From NCBI RefSeq assembly GCF_037055355.1, contig NZ_CP146350.1, forward strand, positions 8,703,001 through 8,767,000: a stretch of DNA of 64,000 nucleotides, read 5' to 3'. This DNA comes from Streptomyces sp. DG1A-41. GTDB taxonomy: Bacteria > Actinomycetota > Actinomycetes > Streptomycetales > Streptomycetaceae. Both the position numbers and the translations under genes were made by a program. Shown here piece by piece: positions 45,189 through 53,889 of the stretch; position 1 is the stretch's first letter, and every line of letters begins with the position of its first letter. The notes beneath the pieces are model-generated. The model had not been told where the DNA came from, made no database searches, and saw nothing but the letters and a program-made list of their open reading frames with translations.

Positions 45189-46172
45189 TCAACAGGCCGT
45201 CCTGCTCGCGCCGTTGACGCGCGACGGCTGCTCGGGGACGGGGCGGGCCAGCCACTCGGCGATGGTGTGGGCGATCGGCTGACCCGTCTCCACCTCGACG
45301 AACCCGAACTGCCCCGACTGATTGCACTCCAGGAACCACCAGGTCCCGTCGGCGTCCTCGACGAAGTCGAAGGCCCCGTACGCCAGTTCGGCCTCCCGGA
45401 GATAGGCCCGGACGCCCGGCGCGATGCACGACGGCACGTCGGTCGGACGCCACGGCGCGCCCGGCGCGGCGAACCGCACGTCGACCTCGCCGGAGTCCGC
45501 GTCCGCGGCGGTCGCCTTGCGGGCCGCCAGCATCCGATCGCCCACCATGGTGAGACGGATGTCGGCCCGCTTGGCGATCCGCCGCTGAAGCAGCGTCGGC
45601 CCGAACGCGACCGCGGCGAAGTCCGCGTCCGGCGAGACCCGGCTGGTCGGCACCGCCCGCGGCGGGTCCTGCGGATGCGCGCCCGACACCGGCTTGACCA
45701 CCAGGTCCGGGTAGCGCTCCGAGAACTCGCGGGCGGCGCGCGGGAAGGTCGTGATCAGCGTTGCCGGCACGGGCAGGCCGCACCGCTGGGCGAGACGCAG
45801 CTGCCAGGGCTTGTGCCGGGCCCGGCGGGCCGCGTCGGGGTGGTTCATCCAGCGCGCGTCCGAGCCCCGCAGCATGCCGTAGAGCGCCTGGTCGGCCTCC
45901 TCGGTCAGCCACCCGGACGGCTGGGCCGCCCGTCCGGCCGGGGTGCCCGGCCGGCGTACCCACACCGACCGCAGCCCCCCGATGCTCACCAGGCGCTCCC
46001 CGGCGGACAGATGACCGCGGAAACGCCCGTGGACGTACTCCCCGGACAGCGCGACACCGCCGGTCAGATCGGCGGGGTCGACGCGGACCACGGGAGTCCC
46101 GGACGCGTTCAGGTGTACGACCACCATGTCCGCGGTCACATCCTCCTCGCAGGTGAGGATCAGTACCGTCAT
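45189..46172 (-). CDS. tgmB: ATP-grasp ribosomal peptide maturase
   Basis: A 327-residue ATP-grasp ligase of the MvdD/TgmB type: 'VLILTCEEDVTADMVVVHL' N-terminus, 'DLVVKPVSGAHPQDPP' with the ATP-binding Lys, 'TLLQRRIAKRADIRLTMVGD', and the metal-binding 'WWFLECNQSGQFGFVE' at the end. Such enzymes make omega-ester or omega-amide cross-links between Ser/Thr/Lys and Asp/Glu side chains of a precursor peptide (graspetides). It lies 16 nt downstream of the tgmA-like precursor gene on the same strand. The usual third gene, a methyltransferase (tgmC), was not found nearby. Confidence 0.9.
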   Translation of the reverse strand: MTVLILTCEEDVTADMVVVHLNASGTPVVRVDPADLTGGVALSGEYVHGRFRGHLSAGERLVSIGGLRSVWVRRPGTPAGRAAQPSGWLTEEADQALYGMLRGSDARWMNHPDAARRARHKPWQLRLAQRCGLPVPATLITTFPRAAREFSERYPDLVVKPVSGAHPQDPPRAVPTSRVSPDADFAAVAFGPTLLQRRIAKRADIRLTMVGDRMLAARKATAADADSGEVDVRFAAPGAPWRPTDVPSCIAPGVRAYLREAELAYGAFDFVEDADGTWWFLECNQSGQFGFVEVETGQPIAHTIAEWLARPVPEQPSRVNGASRTAC

Positions 46173-46188
46173 CTTCGGCGGCCCGCGG

Positions 46189-46380
46189 TCAGTCGTCGAA
46201 GTGCGTCTTGGAGCCGGCGGTGGACGTCGTGGTGCCGACCTCTTTCAACAGGGCGAAGTCGGAGGCGGCCACCCGGCCGTCGTGGAGCACGTTCAACTGC
46301 TGTCCGGCGTCGTACACGTACGGAATGGCAGCTTCCAACTCCACTGCCGGGCGCGCGTAGTTGAGCGCGAACGGTTGCAT
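46189..46380 (-). CDS. tgmA: ATP-grasp-modified RiPP precursor (TgmA-like)
   Basis: A 63-residue precursor peptide: conserved leader 'MQPFALNYARPAVELEAAIP', 'YVYDAGQQLNVLHDGRVAA', and a core ending 'GTTTSTAGSKTHFDD' in which Thr/Ser hydroxyls and the terminal Asp carboxyls are plausible cross-link partners. ATG 46380 has a 'gagggagag' site upstream. Directly followed by tgmB, its presumed maturase. The final structure, cleavage site and activity are unknown for this family. Confidence 0.88.
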   Translation of the reverse strand: MQPFALNYARPAVELEAAIPYVYDAGQQLNVLHDGRVAASDFALLKEVGTTTSTAGSKTHFDD

Positions 46381-46513
46381 CGTCTCTCCCTCGTCGGTGC
46401 TGCGCCGATCAAGCCGGGGATCCAGGGGCACGGCCACCCGGTCCGCCGACTCGTTTCGGCTCCCAGAGACTTATACGAATCGAACGGGTGGTTGGTTTCC
46501 TTACTTTCCGTAG

Positions 46514-46837
46514 TCATCGGGCCGGTTGGTGGTCCGGCCTGCGGTCCGGCCTGTATGTCGTACTGCGCTCCCGCTCGCCGAGGGAGCCGCGGACGGTGCG
46601 CAGAGCGAGCAGCAGGACGCCGATGTCGTCCAGGTACACCGGGTCGGGCAGCACGTCGGCGGGCAGCACGAAATAGAGGACCGCGCCCCAGAAGACCCAG
46701 CGCGGGCCCGTGGGCAGTCCCGCGCGCCGCAGTTGGCGCCGGGTTCTGACCAGCCGCACGAGGATGCCGGCGGCGAACGCGAGGACGATGGCCGCGAGAA
46801 CCGCGGCCAGGGTGATCACCGTTGTGGTCGTATCCAC
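46514..46837 (-). CDS. DUF1232 (YkvA-like) membrane protein
   Basis: A 107-residue protein with one N-terminal helix ('TVITLAAVLAAIVLAFAAGI'), a basic loop, and the DUF1232 hallmark 'YFVLPADVLPDPVYLDDIGV' near residues 65-85. GTG 46837 is preceded by a perfect AGGAGG. Function unknown; family members are widespread small membrane proteins. Same strand as tgmAB but separated by 133 nt, so probably independent. Confidence 0.85.
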   Translation of the reverse strand: MDTTTTVITLAAVLAAIVLAFAAGILVRLVRTRRQLRRAGLPTGPRWVFWGAVLYFVLPADVLPDPVYLDDIGVLLLALRTVRGSLGERERSTTYRPDRRPDHQPAR

Positions 46838-47091
46838 GGGCTGCCCTCCTCCTGGCGTGCCGCGACACGGGGTGTCCCTTCCTGGATTCCCGTTTTGGGC
46901 GGCTGTATTGCGGCCCGGACCGGACATGTCACCGCGTCGGCGGATTTTTCCGTGCCGCAGCGCGTGCGGGCGGTCGTCCCGGTGGCTCACCCGAGTGGCA
47001 CGGTGTGACGGGGCGCCTGGTAATGGTCAGCGTAACGCTCGTCACACGACGGGGGCGCAGGAGCGCCCGCACTCTTCCCATGGAGGCGGGT

Positions 47092-47915
47092 ATGACCACC
47101 TGGGCTTCTTCACCCCGCTCGAACGAACCTGCGATACTCGGCGAGCCGGACGGGTCCGCTCAGCCGTCCGCCGAGACAGCCGTCACCACCGGCATGTACC
47201 AGGTGGAGCAGACGAGCACGCAGCCCGCCGCCGGCTCGCACGAGACGTGCGGTCCTTCCGGCCAGGCCGAGCACCGAGCCCGGCGCCCTCGGCCCCCGCC
47301 CGGTGGGGAGCGCGGGTGCCCATCCCGCCCCCGGGCCCGGCCGGACGAGCCAGGCCGCCGCGCGGCCCACCGCCCCGGTCCCGGACGAGGCGGACACGAG
47401 CTTGGCCGTGCGGGCCGTGCGGCCACGGCCGGGGGAACCCACCGCACGCTCGACTCCGCCCCTGCGGACCGCGTCCGTGCGACGGACCGGCTTGCCAGGT
47501 CCGTGTCGTGGTCGGGCCGGCTCGCCGCCCTGGCACTGGCCCTGCGCGCGGTGGCCCACTTCCCGCTGCAACGCGGCGGAGCGTCCCTGTGGCTGCACGC
47601 GTTCGCCCTCGGCCTGTCGGTGCTGTGCACGGTCCTGGCCCTGCTGCTGGCGCTGCGCCCCGTCGCGCTCGTGCCGGCCGGGGCGGCGGTGGTGCCCACG
47701 GTGCCGGCCGTGGCCCAGGCGTACGGGAGTTCCTTACCGTCGGCTTCCCTGTCCCGGGCCGTGGACCTCGCGCGCGCCCCGCCGTGGCTCGCCTCCGCGG
47801 ACGCCGTGTGCGCGGCACTGCTCTCGTCGCCCTGGCCTCCCGCATGGTGGCGCCTCTCGCACGCAGACAGTGGGCGTCCGCGCCAGCGCCCGAGGCACGC
47901 CAGACGGCGGAGTGA
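47092..47915 (+). pseudogene. Membrane protein gene with several frameshifts
   Basis: No single frame fits the whole interval, yet coding-like segments follow each other in changing frames. An N-terminal part 'MTTWASSPRSNEPAILGEPD' runs to ~47264. A Pro/Ala-rich linker ('ARPTAPVPDEADTSLAVRAV') one frame over runs to ~47500. A hydrophobic part ('GRLAALALALRAVAHF', 'WLHAFALGLSVLCTVLALLL') is back in the first frame to ~47835. The tail 'LVALASRMVAPLARRQW' is in the third frame to the stop at 47915. At least three indels are needed for one ~270-residue protein with 3-4 C-terminal helices. No family recognised. Confidence 0.4.
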
Positions 47916-47918
47916 CGC

Positions 47919-50075
47919 CTACGCGCCTCGCACCGGACCGGATCCGCCCGCAGCGGGTCCCGTCCGGGCGTCGCTCGCCGCCCGGCGGTCGAGCAGCCCG
48001 GCCAGCACCCGGTCGGGCGTCAGGGGGAGTTCACGGAAGCGGACGCCGGTCGCGTGGTGGACCGCGTTGCCGATCGCCGCGGCCGTCCCGACGATGCCGA
48101 TCTCCCCGATGCCCTTGCTGCCCATGGGGTTGAGACGGGGATCGTCCTCGTCCAGCCAGTGCGCCTCGATCTCGGCGACGTCTGCGTGCACCGGCACGTG
48201 GTACGACGCCAGATCCGACTCCGTGAAGTCACCGAACGCGGCGTCCATCGTGCTGCCCTCGGTCAGCGCCATGCCCAGGCCCATCGTCATGCCGCCGACG
48301 AACTGGGAGCGTGCGGTACGGGCGTTGAGGATGCGCCCCGCGGCGTACACCCCGAGCAGCCGGCCGACCCGGACCTCGCCGGTGACCGTGTCCACGGCGA
48401 CCTCGGCGAAGTGTGCCCCGAAGGCGTGCCGCGCCCAGTCGCTCTCGGCGTCCGCCGTGCCCGCCGTGTCGGCGCGGGCGTCGAGCCCCTGCTCGGGCAG
48501 CGGCCCCGGGTGCTCGGCCAGCCGCCCTGCCAGCCGGGCACAGGCCTCGTGGACCGCCCAGCCCCAGGAGGCGGTGCCGGACGAGCCGCCGGCCAGCGGC
48601 GCCGACGGGAGTTCGGTGCTGCCGACCTCGGTCCGCACCCGTTCCAGCGGCACGCCGAGGGCGTCGGCGCCGACCTGCGCGAGCACGGTCCGGGCCCCCG
48701 TACCGATGTCCGTGGCGTTGACCCGCACCACGAACGTCCCGTCGGGCAGCGCGTGGGCCGACGCCGTGGCGGGCGACACCATGGCGGGATACGTCGCGGC
48801 CGCCACGCCCGTCCCCAGCAGCAGGGGGCCTTCCCGGCGGGAGCCCGGCCGGGGGTCGCGTCCGGCCCACTCGAAGCGGCGGGCGCCCTCGCGCAGGCAC
48901 TCGACCAGGTGCCTGCTGCTGAACGGCTTGCCGCTGTCGGGTTCGACGTCCGGCTCGTTGCGGACGCGCAGCTCGACCGGGTCCATGTCCAACTCGGCGG
49001 CGAGCTCGTCCAGGGCGGACTCCAGCGCGTACATGCCCGGCGCCTCGCCCGGCGCCCGCATCCACGACGGCGAGGGCACGTCAAGCGCCGCGACCCGGTG
49101 CTCCGTACGGCTGTGGGGGGCCGCGTACATCACCCGCGCCGGCACCGCCGCCTGCTCCACGAACTCCTTGATGCGGGAGGTGTGCGTCGTGACCTCGTGC
49201 ACGAGGGAGGTGAGGCGCCCGTCCGCGTCGGCGCCGAGCCGCAGCCGGTGCAGGGTGGGAGCACGATGCCCGACGACGGCGGGCAGGTACCGGCGGGGCA
49301 GTGCCACGGTGACCGCCCGCCCGGTCTGCCGCGCCGCCATCGCGGCGAGTACGACGTCCGGACGCGGCGTGCCCTTGGAGCCGAAGCCGCCGCCGACGTG
49401 CTCGGCGGTGACGACGATCTGCTCCTCGGGGATACCGAACAGCCCGGCGAGTACGTCCCGTACGGCACCGGCGCCCTGGCTGGAGGTGTGCACGGTGAGC
49501 CGGCCGTCCTCCCAGCGGGCGGTGCTGGCGTGCGGCTCCATGGGATGGTTGTGCAACGGCGGCACCCGGTAAGCGGCATCGACCCGGACGGCCGAGGAAC
49601 CGAACGCCCCGTCGGGGTCGCCCCGTTCGCGGACGGCCGGATATTCGGCGCCTGCCTCATCGGGGACGTACACGTCCGGGTGCGAGGCGGTGAGGGTGAC
49701 GTCGTGTTCCTCGGCGGCGTAGTCGACGCGGACCGCGTCGGCACCGGCCCGCGCCGCCTCCAGGGTCTCGGCCACCACCAGGGCCACGAACCAGCCGCGG
49801 TGCGGAACCCGGGGGTTCTGGAGCACGGCGAGCGTGGGATCGTCCGGCTCGGCGAGCCGCGGCGCGTTCTCGTGGGTGAGGACGGCGAGCACCCCGGGTA
49901 CGGCCAGGGCGGCCGCCGTGTCGATGCCGGTCACCCGCCCCCGGCCGACAGCCGCCGGCACGGGCCAGGCCTGGGCCCGGCCGGGGTAGTGGTACTCGGC
50001 GGCGTAGCGGGCGGTGCCGCTGACCTTCTCCCGTCCCTCCCGGCGCTCGGCAGGGGCTCCCACGCTGCCGGTCAT
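47919..50075 (-). CDS. Molybdenum aldehyde oxidoreductase, large subunit (PaoC/YagR type)
   Basis: A 718-residue molybdopterin-binding subunit of the xanthine oxidase family: 'KVSGTARYAAEYHYPGRAQA' at the N-terminus, 'EHVGGGFGSKGTPRPDVVLA', 'WMRAPGEAPGMYALESALDE', and 'GSKGIGEIGIVGTAAAIGNA' with the catalytic Glu. ATG 50075 has GGAGGAG upstream and overlaps the stop of the FAD subunit gene. With the two upstream genes it forms a heterotrimeric aldehyde or N-heterocycle oxidoreductase; it probably detoxifies aldehydes, as inferred from PaoABC. No cofactor-insertion chaperone gene is adjacent. Confidence 0.92.
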   Translation of the reverse strand: MTGSVGAPAERREGREKVSGTARYAAEYHYPGRAQAWPVPAAVGRGRVTGIDTAAALAVPGVLAVLTHENAPRLAEPDDPTLAVLQNPRVPHRGWFVALVVAETLEAARAGADAVRVDYAAEEHDVTLTASHPDVYVPDEAGAEYPAVRERGDPDGAFGSSAVRVDAAYRVPPLHNHPMEPHASTARWEDGRLTVHTSSQGAGAVRDVLAGLFGIPEEQIVVTAEHVGGGFGSKGTPRPDVVLAAMAARQTGRAVTVALPRRYLPAVVGHRAPTLHRLRLGADADGRLTSLVHEVTTHTSRIKEFVEQAAVPARVMYAAPHSRTEHRVAALDVPSPSWMRAPGEAPGMYALESALDELAAELDMDPVELRVRNEPDVEPDSGKPFSSRHLVECLREGARRFEWAGRDPRPGSRREGPLLLGTGVAAATYPAMVSPATASAHALPDGTFVVRVNATDIGTGARTVLAQVGADALGVPLERVRTEVGSTELPSAPLAGGSSGTASWGWAVHEACARLAGRLAEHPGPLPEQGLDARADTAGTADAESDWARHAFGAHFAEVAVDTVTGEVRVGRLLGVYAAGRILNARTARSQFVGGMTMGLGMALTEGSTMDAAFGDFTESDLASYHVPVHADVAEIEAHWLDEDDPRLNPMGSKGIGEIGIVGTAAAIGNAVHHATGVRFRELPLTPDRVLAGLLDRRAASDARTGPAAGGSGPVRGA

Positions 50076-51073
50076 GAACTCCTCCTCGCCGCCGCGTCCG
50101 CGAGCCGGGACAGCACGTCCACGGCGATCCCCCGGGCCAGCGGCACCTTGTAGGCGTTGTCCCGCAGCGGCTGCGCCGCGGACAGTTCGAGGTCCACCGC
50201 GTGCTCGAACGCGGCGGCGGTCGGAGCCGCGCCCAGCAGCGCCTCCTCCGCCCGCCGGGCCCGCCACGGCCGGTGCGCCAGCGCCCCGAACGCGAGCCCC
50301 ACGTCGGCGACCACACCGTCCGACACCCGCAGCACGGCCGCGACGGACGCGAGCGCGAAGGCGTACGAGGCCCGGTCGCGGGCCTTGCGGTACGCCGACG
50401 GCAGCCCGGCCGTGGCGGTCGGCAGCACCACGCCGGTGACGAGCTCGCCGGGCCGGATCTCGGTGTCCTGTTCCGGCCGGTCCCCGGGCAGCCGGTGGAA
50501 GTCCGCCGCCGCGACACTCCGGGCGCCCTCGGGGCCGTACAGCTCGACACGCCCGTCGAGAGCGGCCAGCGCCACCGCCAGGTCCGACGGATGGGTGGCG
50601 ATGCAGTGCGCGGAGTGCCCGAGCACCGCGTGATCGCGGTGGACGCCGTCCCGCGCGCCGCAGCCGCTGCCCGGCTGGCGCTTGTTGCACGGCTTCGACA
50701 GGTCCTGGAAGTACGGGCACCGGGTGCGCTGGAGCAGGTTGCCGCCGGTCGTGGCCGCGTTGCGCAACTGCCCCGACGCCCCCGCGAGCACCGCCTGCGA
50801 CAGTGCCGGGTACCGGTCGCGAACAAGGGGGTGGGCCGCGAGGTCGCTGTTGCGAACCATCGCCCCGACCCGCAGCGCACCGTCCGGCAGCTCCTCCACC
50901 TCGTCCAAGGGCAGCCGGGTGACGTCCACGAGGGCGGTGGGTCGCTCGACGCCGAGCTTCATCAGATCGACGAGGTTGGTGCCGCCGCCGAGATAACGGG
51001 CGCCGGCGTGGGAGGCGTACGCGGAGGTCGCCTCCTCGAGGCTCCCGGCGCGGACGTAGGCGAACTCCTTCAC
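50072..51073 (-). CDS. Molybdenum aldehyde oxidoreductase, FAD subunit with 4Fe-4S insertion (PaoB/YagS type)
   Basis: A 333-residue FAD-binding subunit: 'ARYLGGGTNLVDLMKLGVER' for the FAD pyrophosphate, 'LRNAATTGGNLLQRTRCPYF', then a Cys-rich insertion ('KPCNKRQPGSGCGARDG', 'GHSAHC') with four Cys as in E. coli PaoB, which holds an extra [4Fe-4S] cluster. GTG 51073 overlaps the iron-sulfur subunit stop (GTGA), and its own stop overlaps the large-subunit start. Confidence 0.92.
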   Translation of the reverse strand: MKEFAYVRAGSLEEATSAYASHAGARYLGGGTNLVDLMKLGVERPTALVDVTRLPLDEVEELPDGALRVGAMVRNSDLAAHPLVRDRYPALSQAVLAGASGQLRNAATTGGNLLQRTRCPYFQDLSKPCNKRQPGSGCGARDGVHRDHAVLGHSAHCIATHPSDLAVALAALDGRVELYGPEGARSVAAADFHRLPGDRPEQDTEIRPGELVTGVVLPTATAGLPSAYRKARDRASYAFALASVAAVLRVSDGVVADVGLAFGALAHRPWRARRAEEALLGAAPTAAAFEHAVDLELSAAQPLRDNAYKVPLARGIAVDVLSRLADAAARRSS

Positions 51074-51600
51074 GGGATCACGTCCTCCACGGCCTCGGCG
51101 ATCCGCGGATACGCACCGCACCGGCACAGGTTGCCGCTCAGCCGCTCCCGGATCTCCGCCCGGTCCAGCGGCACCGGCTCGGCCGGGGGCGCCGCCGGGT
51201 CGGTGACGTGCGAGGGGTGACCGGCCGCCGCCTCGGCGAGCATGCCGGCCGCGGAGCAGATCTGGCCCGGGGTGCAGTAGCCGCACTGGAAGGCGTCGCG
51301 CTCCAGGAAGGCCTGTTGCAGGGGGTGGGGTTCGTCGCCGTCGCCGGACAGGCCCTCGATCGTGGTGACCTCACAGCCGTCCAGGGCGACCGCGAACAAC
51401 AGACAGCTGTTGACGCGCCGCCCGTCCACCAGGACCGTGCAGGCGCCGCACTGGCCGTGGTCGCAGCCCTTCTTGGCGCCCGTCAGGTCCAGATCCTCCC
51501 GCAGGAGGTCCAGCAGGACCCGCCGGTGGTCGACGGTCAGGGTGTGGGGCTTGCCGTTGACGCGGAGCGTCGTCTCCGAGTGATGCTGGTCGATGCCCAT
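51070..51600 (-). CDS. Molybdenum aldehyde oxidoreductase, 2Fe-2S subunit (PaoA/YagT type)
   Basis: A 176-residue ferredoxin-like subunit with two [2Fe-2S] clusters: plant-type 'CDHGQCGACTVLVDGRRVNSC' region (residues about 50-70) and the alpha-helical 'CGYCTPGQI' plus 'NLCRCGAYPRI' pair. ATG 51600 is chosen ('MGIDQHHSETTLRV'); a GTG 18 codons earlier lacks a ribosome site. No twin-arginine signal is visible, so the complex is probably cytoplasmic, unlike E. coli PaoABC. First gene of the operon. Confidence 0.92.
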   Translation of the reverse strand: MGIDQHHSETTLRVNGKPHTLTVDHRRVLLDLLREDLDLTGAKKGCDHGQCGACTVLVDGRRVNSCLLFAVALDGCEVTTIEGLSGDGDEPHPLQQAFLERDAFQCGYCTPGQICSAAGMLAEAAAGHPSHVTDPAAPPAEPVPLDRAEIRERLSGNLCRCGAYPRIAEAVEDVIP

Positions 51601-51694
51601 GTCGTGGAGGACCTTCCCGGGCGGGCCGTACTGCCGTGGGGACCGCGTATCCACCAGACCACGACTGACACCTGCGCCCCGTCACGAAGAGCCC

Positions 51695-52831
51695 CTAACG
51701 CTCGTCCCGGGACGGGGCCGCGGGACGCTGGGACCGGGCACTCTTCAGGCGTTCGAACGTCCGTGTGAGCTGTTGCAGCGGAGACGCTACGGGCGTGTCG
51801 GGGGGCTGCTGCCGCACGGGAGCGGCCTCGGCGGACTCCTGGTAGGCGGCCAGGGCCTCGTGGGCGCGTTCGGCCGCCTCCCGGTACAGGTCACGGGACT
51901 TCGTCATGGCCTCGAGCGCCTCGGCGTACATGGCCACCAGACCGCGCTGGCGCTCCAGCTCCTCCTCGAGAGTCAGCAGATGCCAGTCCTCCCGCAACGC
52001 GGTGAGGGCGTCCTCGGCGCCGTCGGGCAGCGGTCTCGGCAGCGCGGCGTACCGCGTCACCGCGTCGACGAGGTCGGTCGGCTCCGAGCCGTCGAGGAAG
52101 ACCGCGCGGACGGAGAAGTCCTCGGCCTCGAAACCGTCCGGCGCCGGGGTGCCGGGCAGCACCACGGCACCGCCGCGAGGCACCTGGACCCCCTGATCGC
52201 GCAGGGCCCAGTTGAGGCCGCGATGCTGCTGCGGCGCGGCCCGGTGCTCCACCACACGGTGCCGCAGGCCCGGCGGGAGCCACCGCGCCACCGGCACCCG
52301 GCCTCGCTCGTCCGTGGACATCGCCTCGTGGACGACCACATGGATGTGCCACCCGCCGGGCACCGCGTTCCTGAACAGGCGCCGCGTCTCCTTGTCGTCG
52401 TGGGGAAGCGGATTGAGCTTGCGCAGGGACAGCAGCGCGGCGCCGTCCCGGTCCCAGGCGACGTCCGGCTCCTTTGGCCAGAACAGCCCGGCGGGCGACG
52501 GCCAGTCGTTGTTCCACGGCTGCTCGGCCTCCGCGACCAGGATCCATTCCTGCCCGCCGTCCGGCCCGGGCGTCACGCCGATCCGGGCCCGCACGGTCAC
52601 CGTCTCGTCCACGCGCCAGCGGGCCTCGAAGACCCGCTCCGCCGGGGCAGCCTCGGCCTCGGTCTCGGTCTCGGCCTCGGGCAACTCCAGAAAGTCGTCG
52701 ATGGCCCGACTTCGCTTGCGCTGCTCCAGCGAGCGCCGGAGAACGTCTTCCGCGGCGCCGTCGGCATGGCGGCCACGAGCCAGCCACACCGTGGCGGGAG
52801 TCATGGGGCGGACGGTGGAGGAGGTCGGCAT
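51695..52831 (-). CDS. Unknown protein with C-terminal coiled coil
   Basis: A 378-residue soluble protein starting 'MPTSSTVRPMTPATVWLARG'. An acidic patch ('PEAETETEAEAAPAERVFEA') is followed by a ~200-residue globular domain rich in Trp and His ('NNDWPSPAGLFWPKEPDVAW', 'GGWHIHVVVHEAMS'), then a long coiled coil ('LTLEEELERQRGLVAMYAEA' to 'REAAERAHEALAAYQ', residues about 285-350). No domain family recognised. It stands 95 nt upstream of the aldehyde oxidoreductase operon but appears to be its own unit. Confidence 0.65.
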   Translation of the reverse strand: MPTSSTVRPMTPATVWLARGRHADGAAEDVLRRSLEQRKRSRAIDDFLELPEAETETEAEAAPAERVFEARWRVDETVTVRARIGVTPGPDGGQEWILVAEAEQPWNNDWPSPAGLFWPKEPDVAWDRDGAALLSLRKLNPLPHDDKETRRLFRNAVPGGWHIHVVVHEAMSTDERGRVPVARWLPPGLRHRVVEHRAAPQQHRGLNWALRDQGVQVPRGGAVVLPGTPAPDGFEAEDFSVRAVFLDGSEPTDLVDAVTRYAALPRPLPDGAEDALTALREDWHLLTLEEELERQRGLVAMYAEALEAMTKSRDLYREAAERAHEALAAYQESAEAAPVRQQPPDTPVASPLQQLTRTFERLKSARSQRPAAPSRDER

Positions 52832-53129
52832 GGGTCCAACTGTGAACGGGGGCAGGTGCGCCTGCCAGTATCGTCGCCGCAGGCCGACGGGCATAACCCG
52901 GGGTCACACACGGAGCAGCGCGATGCCGCATCCGGCGGCGCCAGGGGGTGGTGCCGGATGCGCGGAGGCACGCGGCGCGCACGGGGTGTGCGCGCCGCGC
53001 GCACACCGGCGGATCACACTCGTGGCCCCACCGGCACGCGGTCCCGACAATGGTCCGCACGAGCAGGGCCCGCCCACCATCCGCATCGGGGCGGGTCCTG
53101 CTCGCTTGCCCGATCGGCGCATCCGCCGG
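52832..53129. other. Intergenic region with two strong hairpins
   Basis: Two perfect inverted repeats stand out: GCATCCGGC/GCCGGATGC at 52928-52961 (9-bp arms) and GCGGCGCGCAC/GTGCGCGCCGC at 52972-52998 (11-bp arms, 5-nt loop). They may be terminators for the leftward acetamidase remnant. The rest should hold the promoter for the 378-aa gene; no gene seen. Confidence 0.5.
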
Positions 53130-53835
53130 TCAACGCGGTCGGCGGACTTCGAGGAAGTCGGACTTGCGGATCCTTTTGTGGACGCCCTTCACTCCGTCGA
53201 CGACCTGGGAGACCGCGAAGTCGCCTGCCGCGCTGAGGTACGCCGTCGCCAGATGGCGGTCTTGATCGGCACAAGGCAGTCGTCCGTCTCGGCTAACGGG
53301 GCGACGCGGCCGTGACCGGCGAGGAACGGGGTGGTGCCCTCGCCGAGCAGGGAGACGTCGATGTTGCCCCCGTGACGCTCGGGTGGCACCGAGTGCGGCC
53401 GCTCGTTCCCGGGTACCGCCACGCCCATCACGCCGAGGAACGGCCGCAGCGGGAAGCGCAGTGAGCCGCGGGAAGGGTCCGCCGGGTCCACCGCCATCCG
53501 GCCCCAGGCGCCACGGCGACCCGTCTGAGCGGTCGCGAAGGTGAATACGGGACCGGGCAGCGACGGCATCTCGCCGGGGAGTGCGCCGAAGCCGTGCCGT
53601 GCGGAGACCAGGCCGTACGGAACCCGGGGCGTGAGGCCGAGGACGGTCACGGCGAGCAGATCGCCGGGCCGGGCGCCGGCCACGGCGATGGGTCCCGTGA
53701 CGAGGTGGGGCCCGTCATCGTCGAAGTCGTGCGGCACACCGGAGTCCGCCACCTGCGGGCGTCGTCGAGCACATGGGTGCCACTGACGCCGTAGCGGGCG
53801 GGGAACTCACGCGGGTCGCGGCCCTGGTCCTCCAG
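53130..53835 (-). pseudogene. Acetamidase/formamidase remnant
   Basis: Leftward fragments of one enzyme lie in different frames. 'LEDQGRDPREFPARYGVSG' (from 53835) is followed after a shift near 53755 by 'VADSGVPHDFDDDGPHLVTG' and 'PERHGGNIDVSLLGEGTTPF'. After another shift near 53260 comes the C-terminus 'ATAYLSAAGDFAVSQVVDGV', 'KGVHKRIRKSDF', stop at 53130. The motif HGGNIDV and this C-terminus are typical of the family, which hydrolyses short amides. The N-terminal part is missing (in-frame stop just upstream) and ~100 residues between the last two blocks are deleted, so it is truly broken. Confidence 0.8.
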
Positions 53836-53889
53836 TCGGCTTCAGGGCTTCCTCCTCCTCAGCGGCGGTAGCCGCATGGGGCGGGGCGG

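Noticed and set aside
46822..49572. A 916-codon rightward frame running into the aldehyde oxidoreductase
   Set aside because: Beyond ~47900 it is antisense to the large subunit, whose motifs are unambiguous; only its first part is used in the frameshifted membrane gene.
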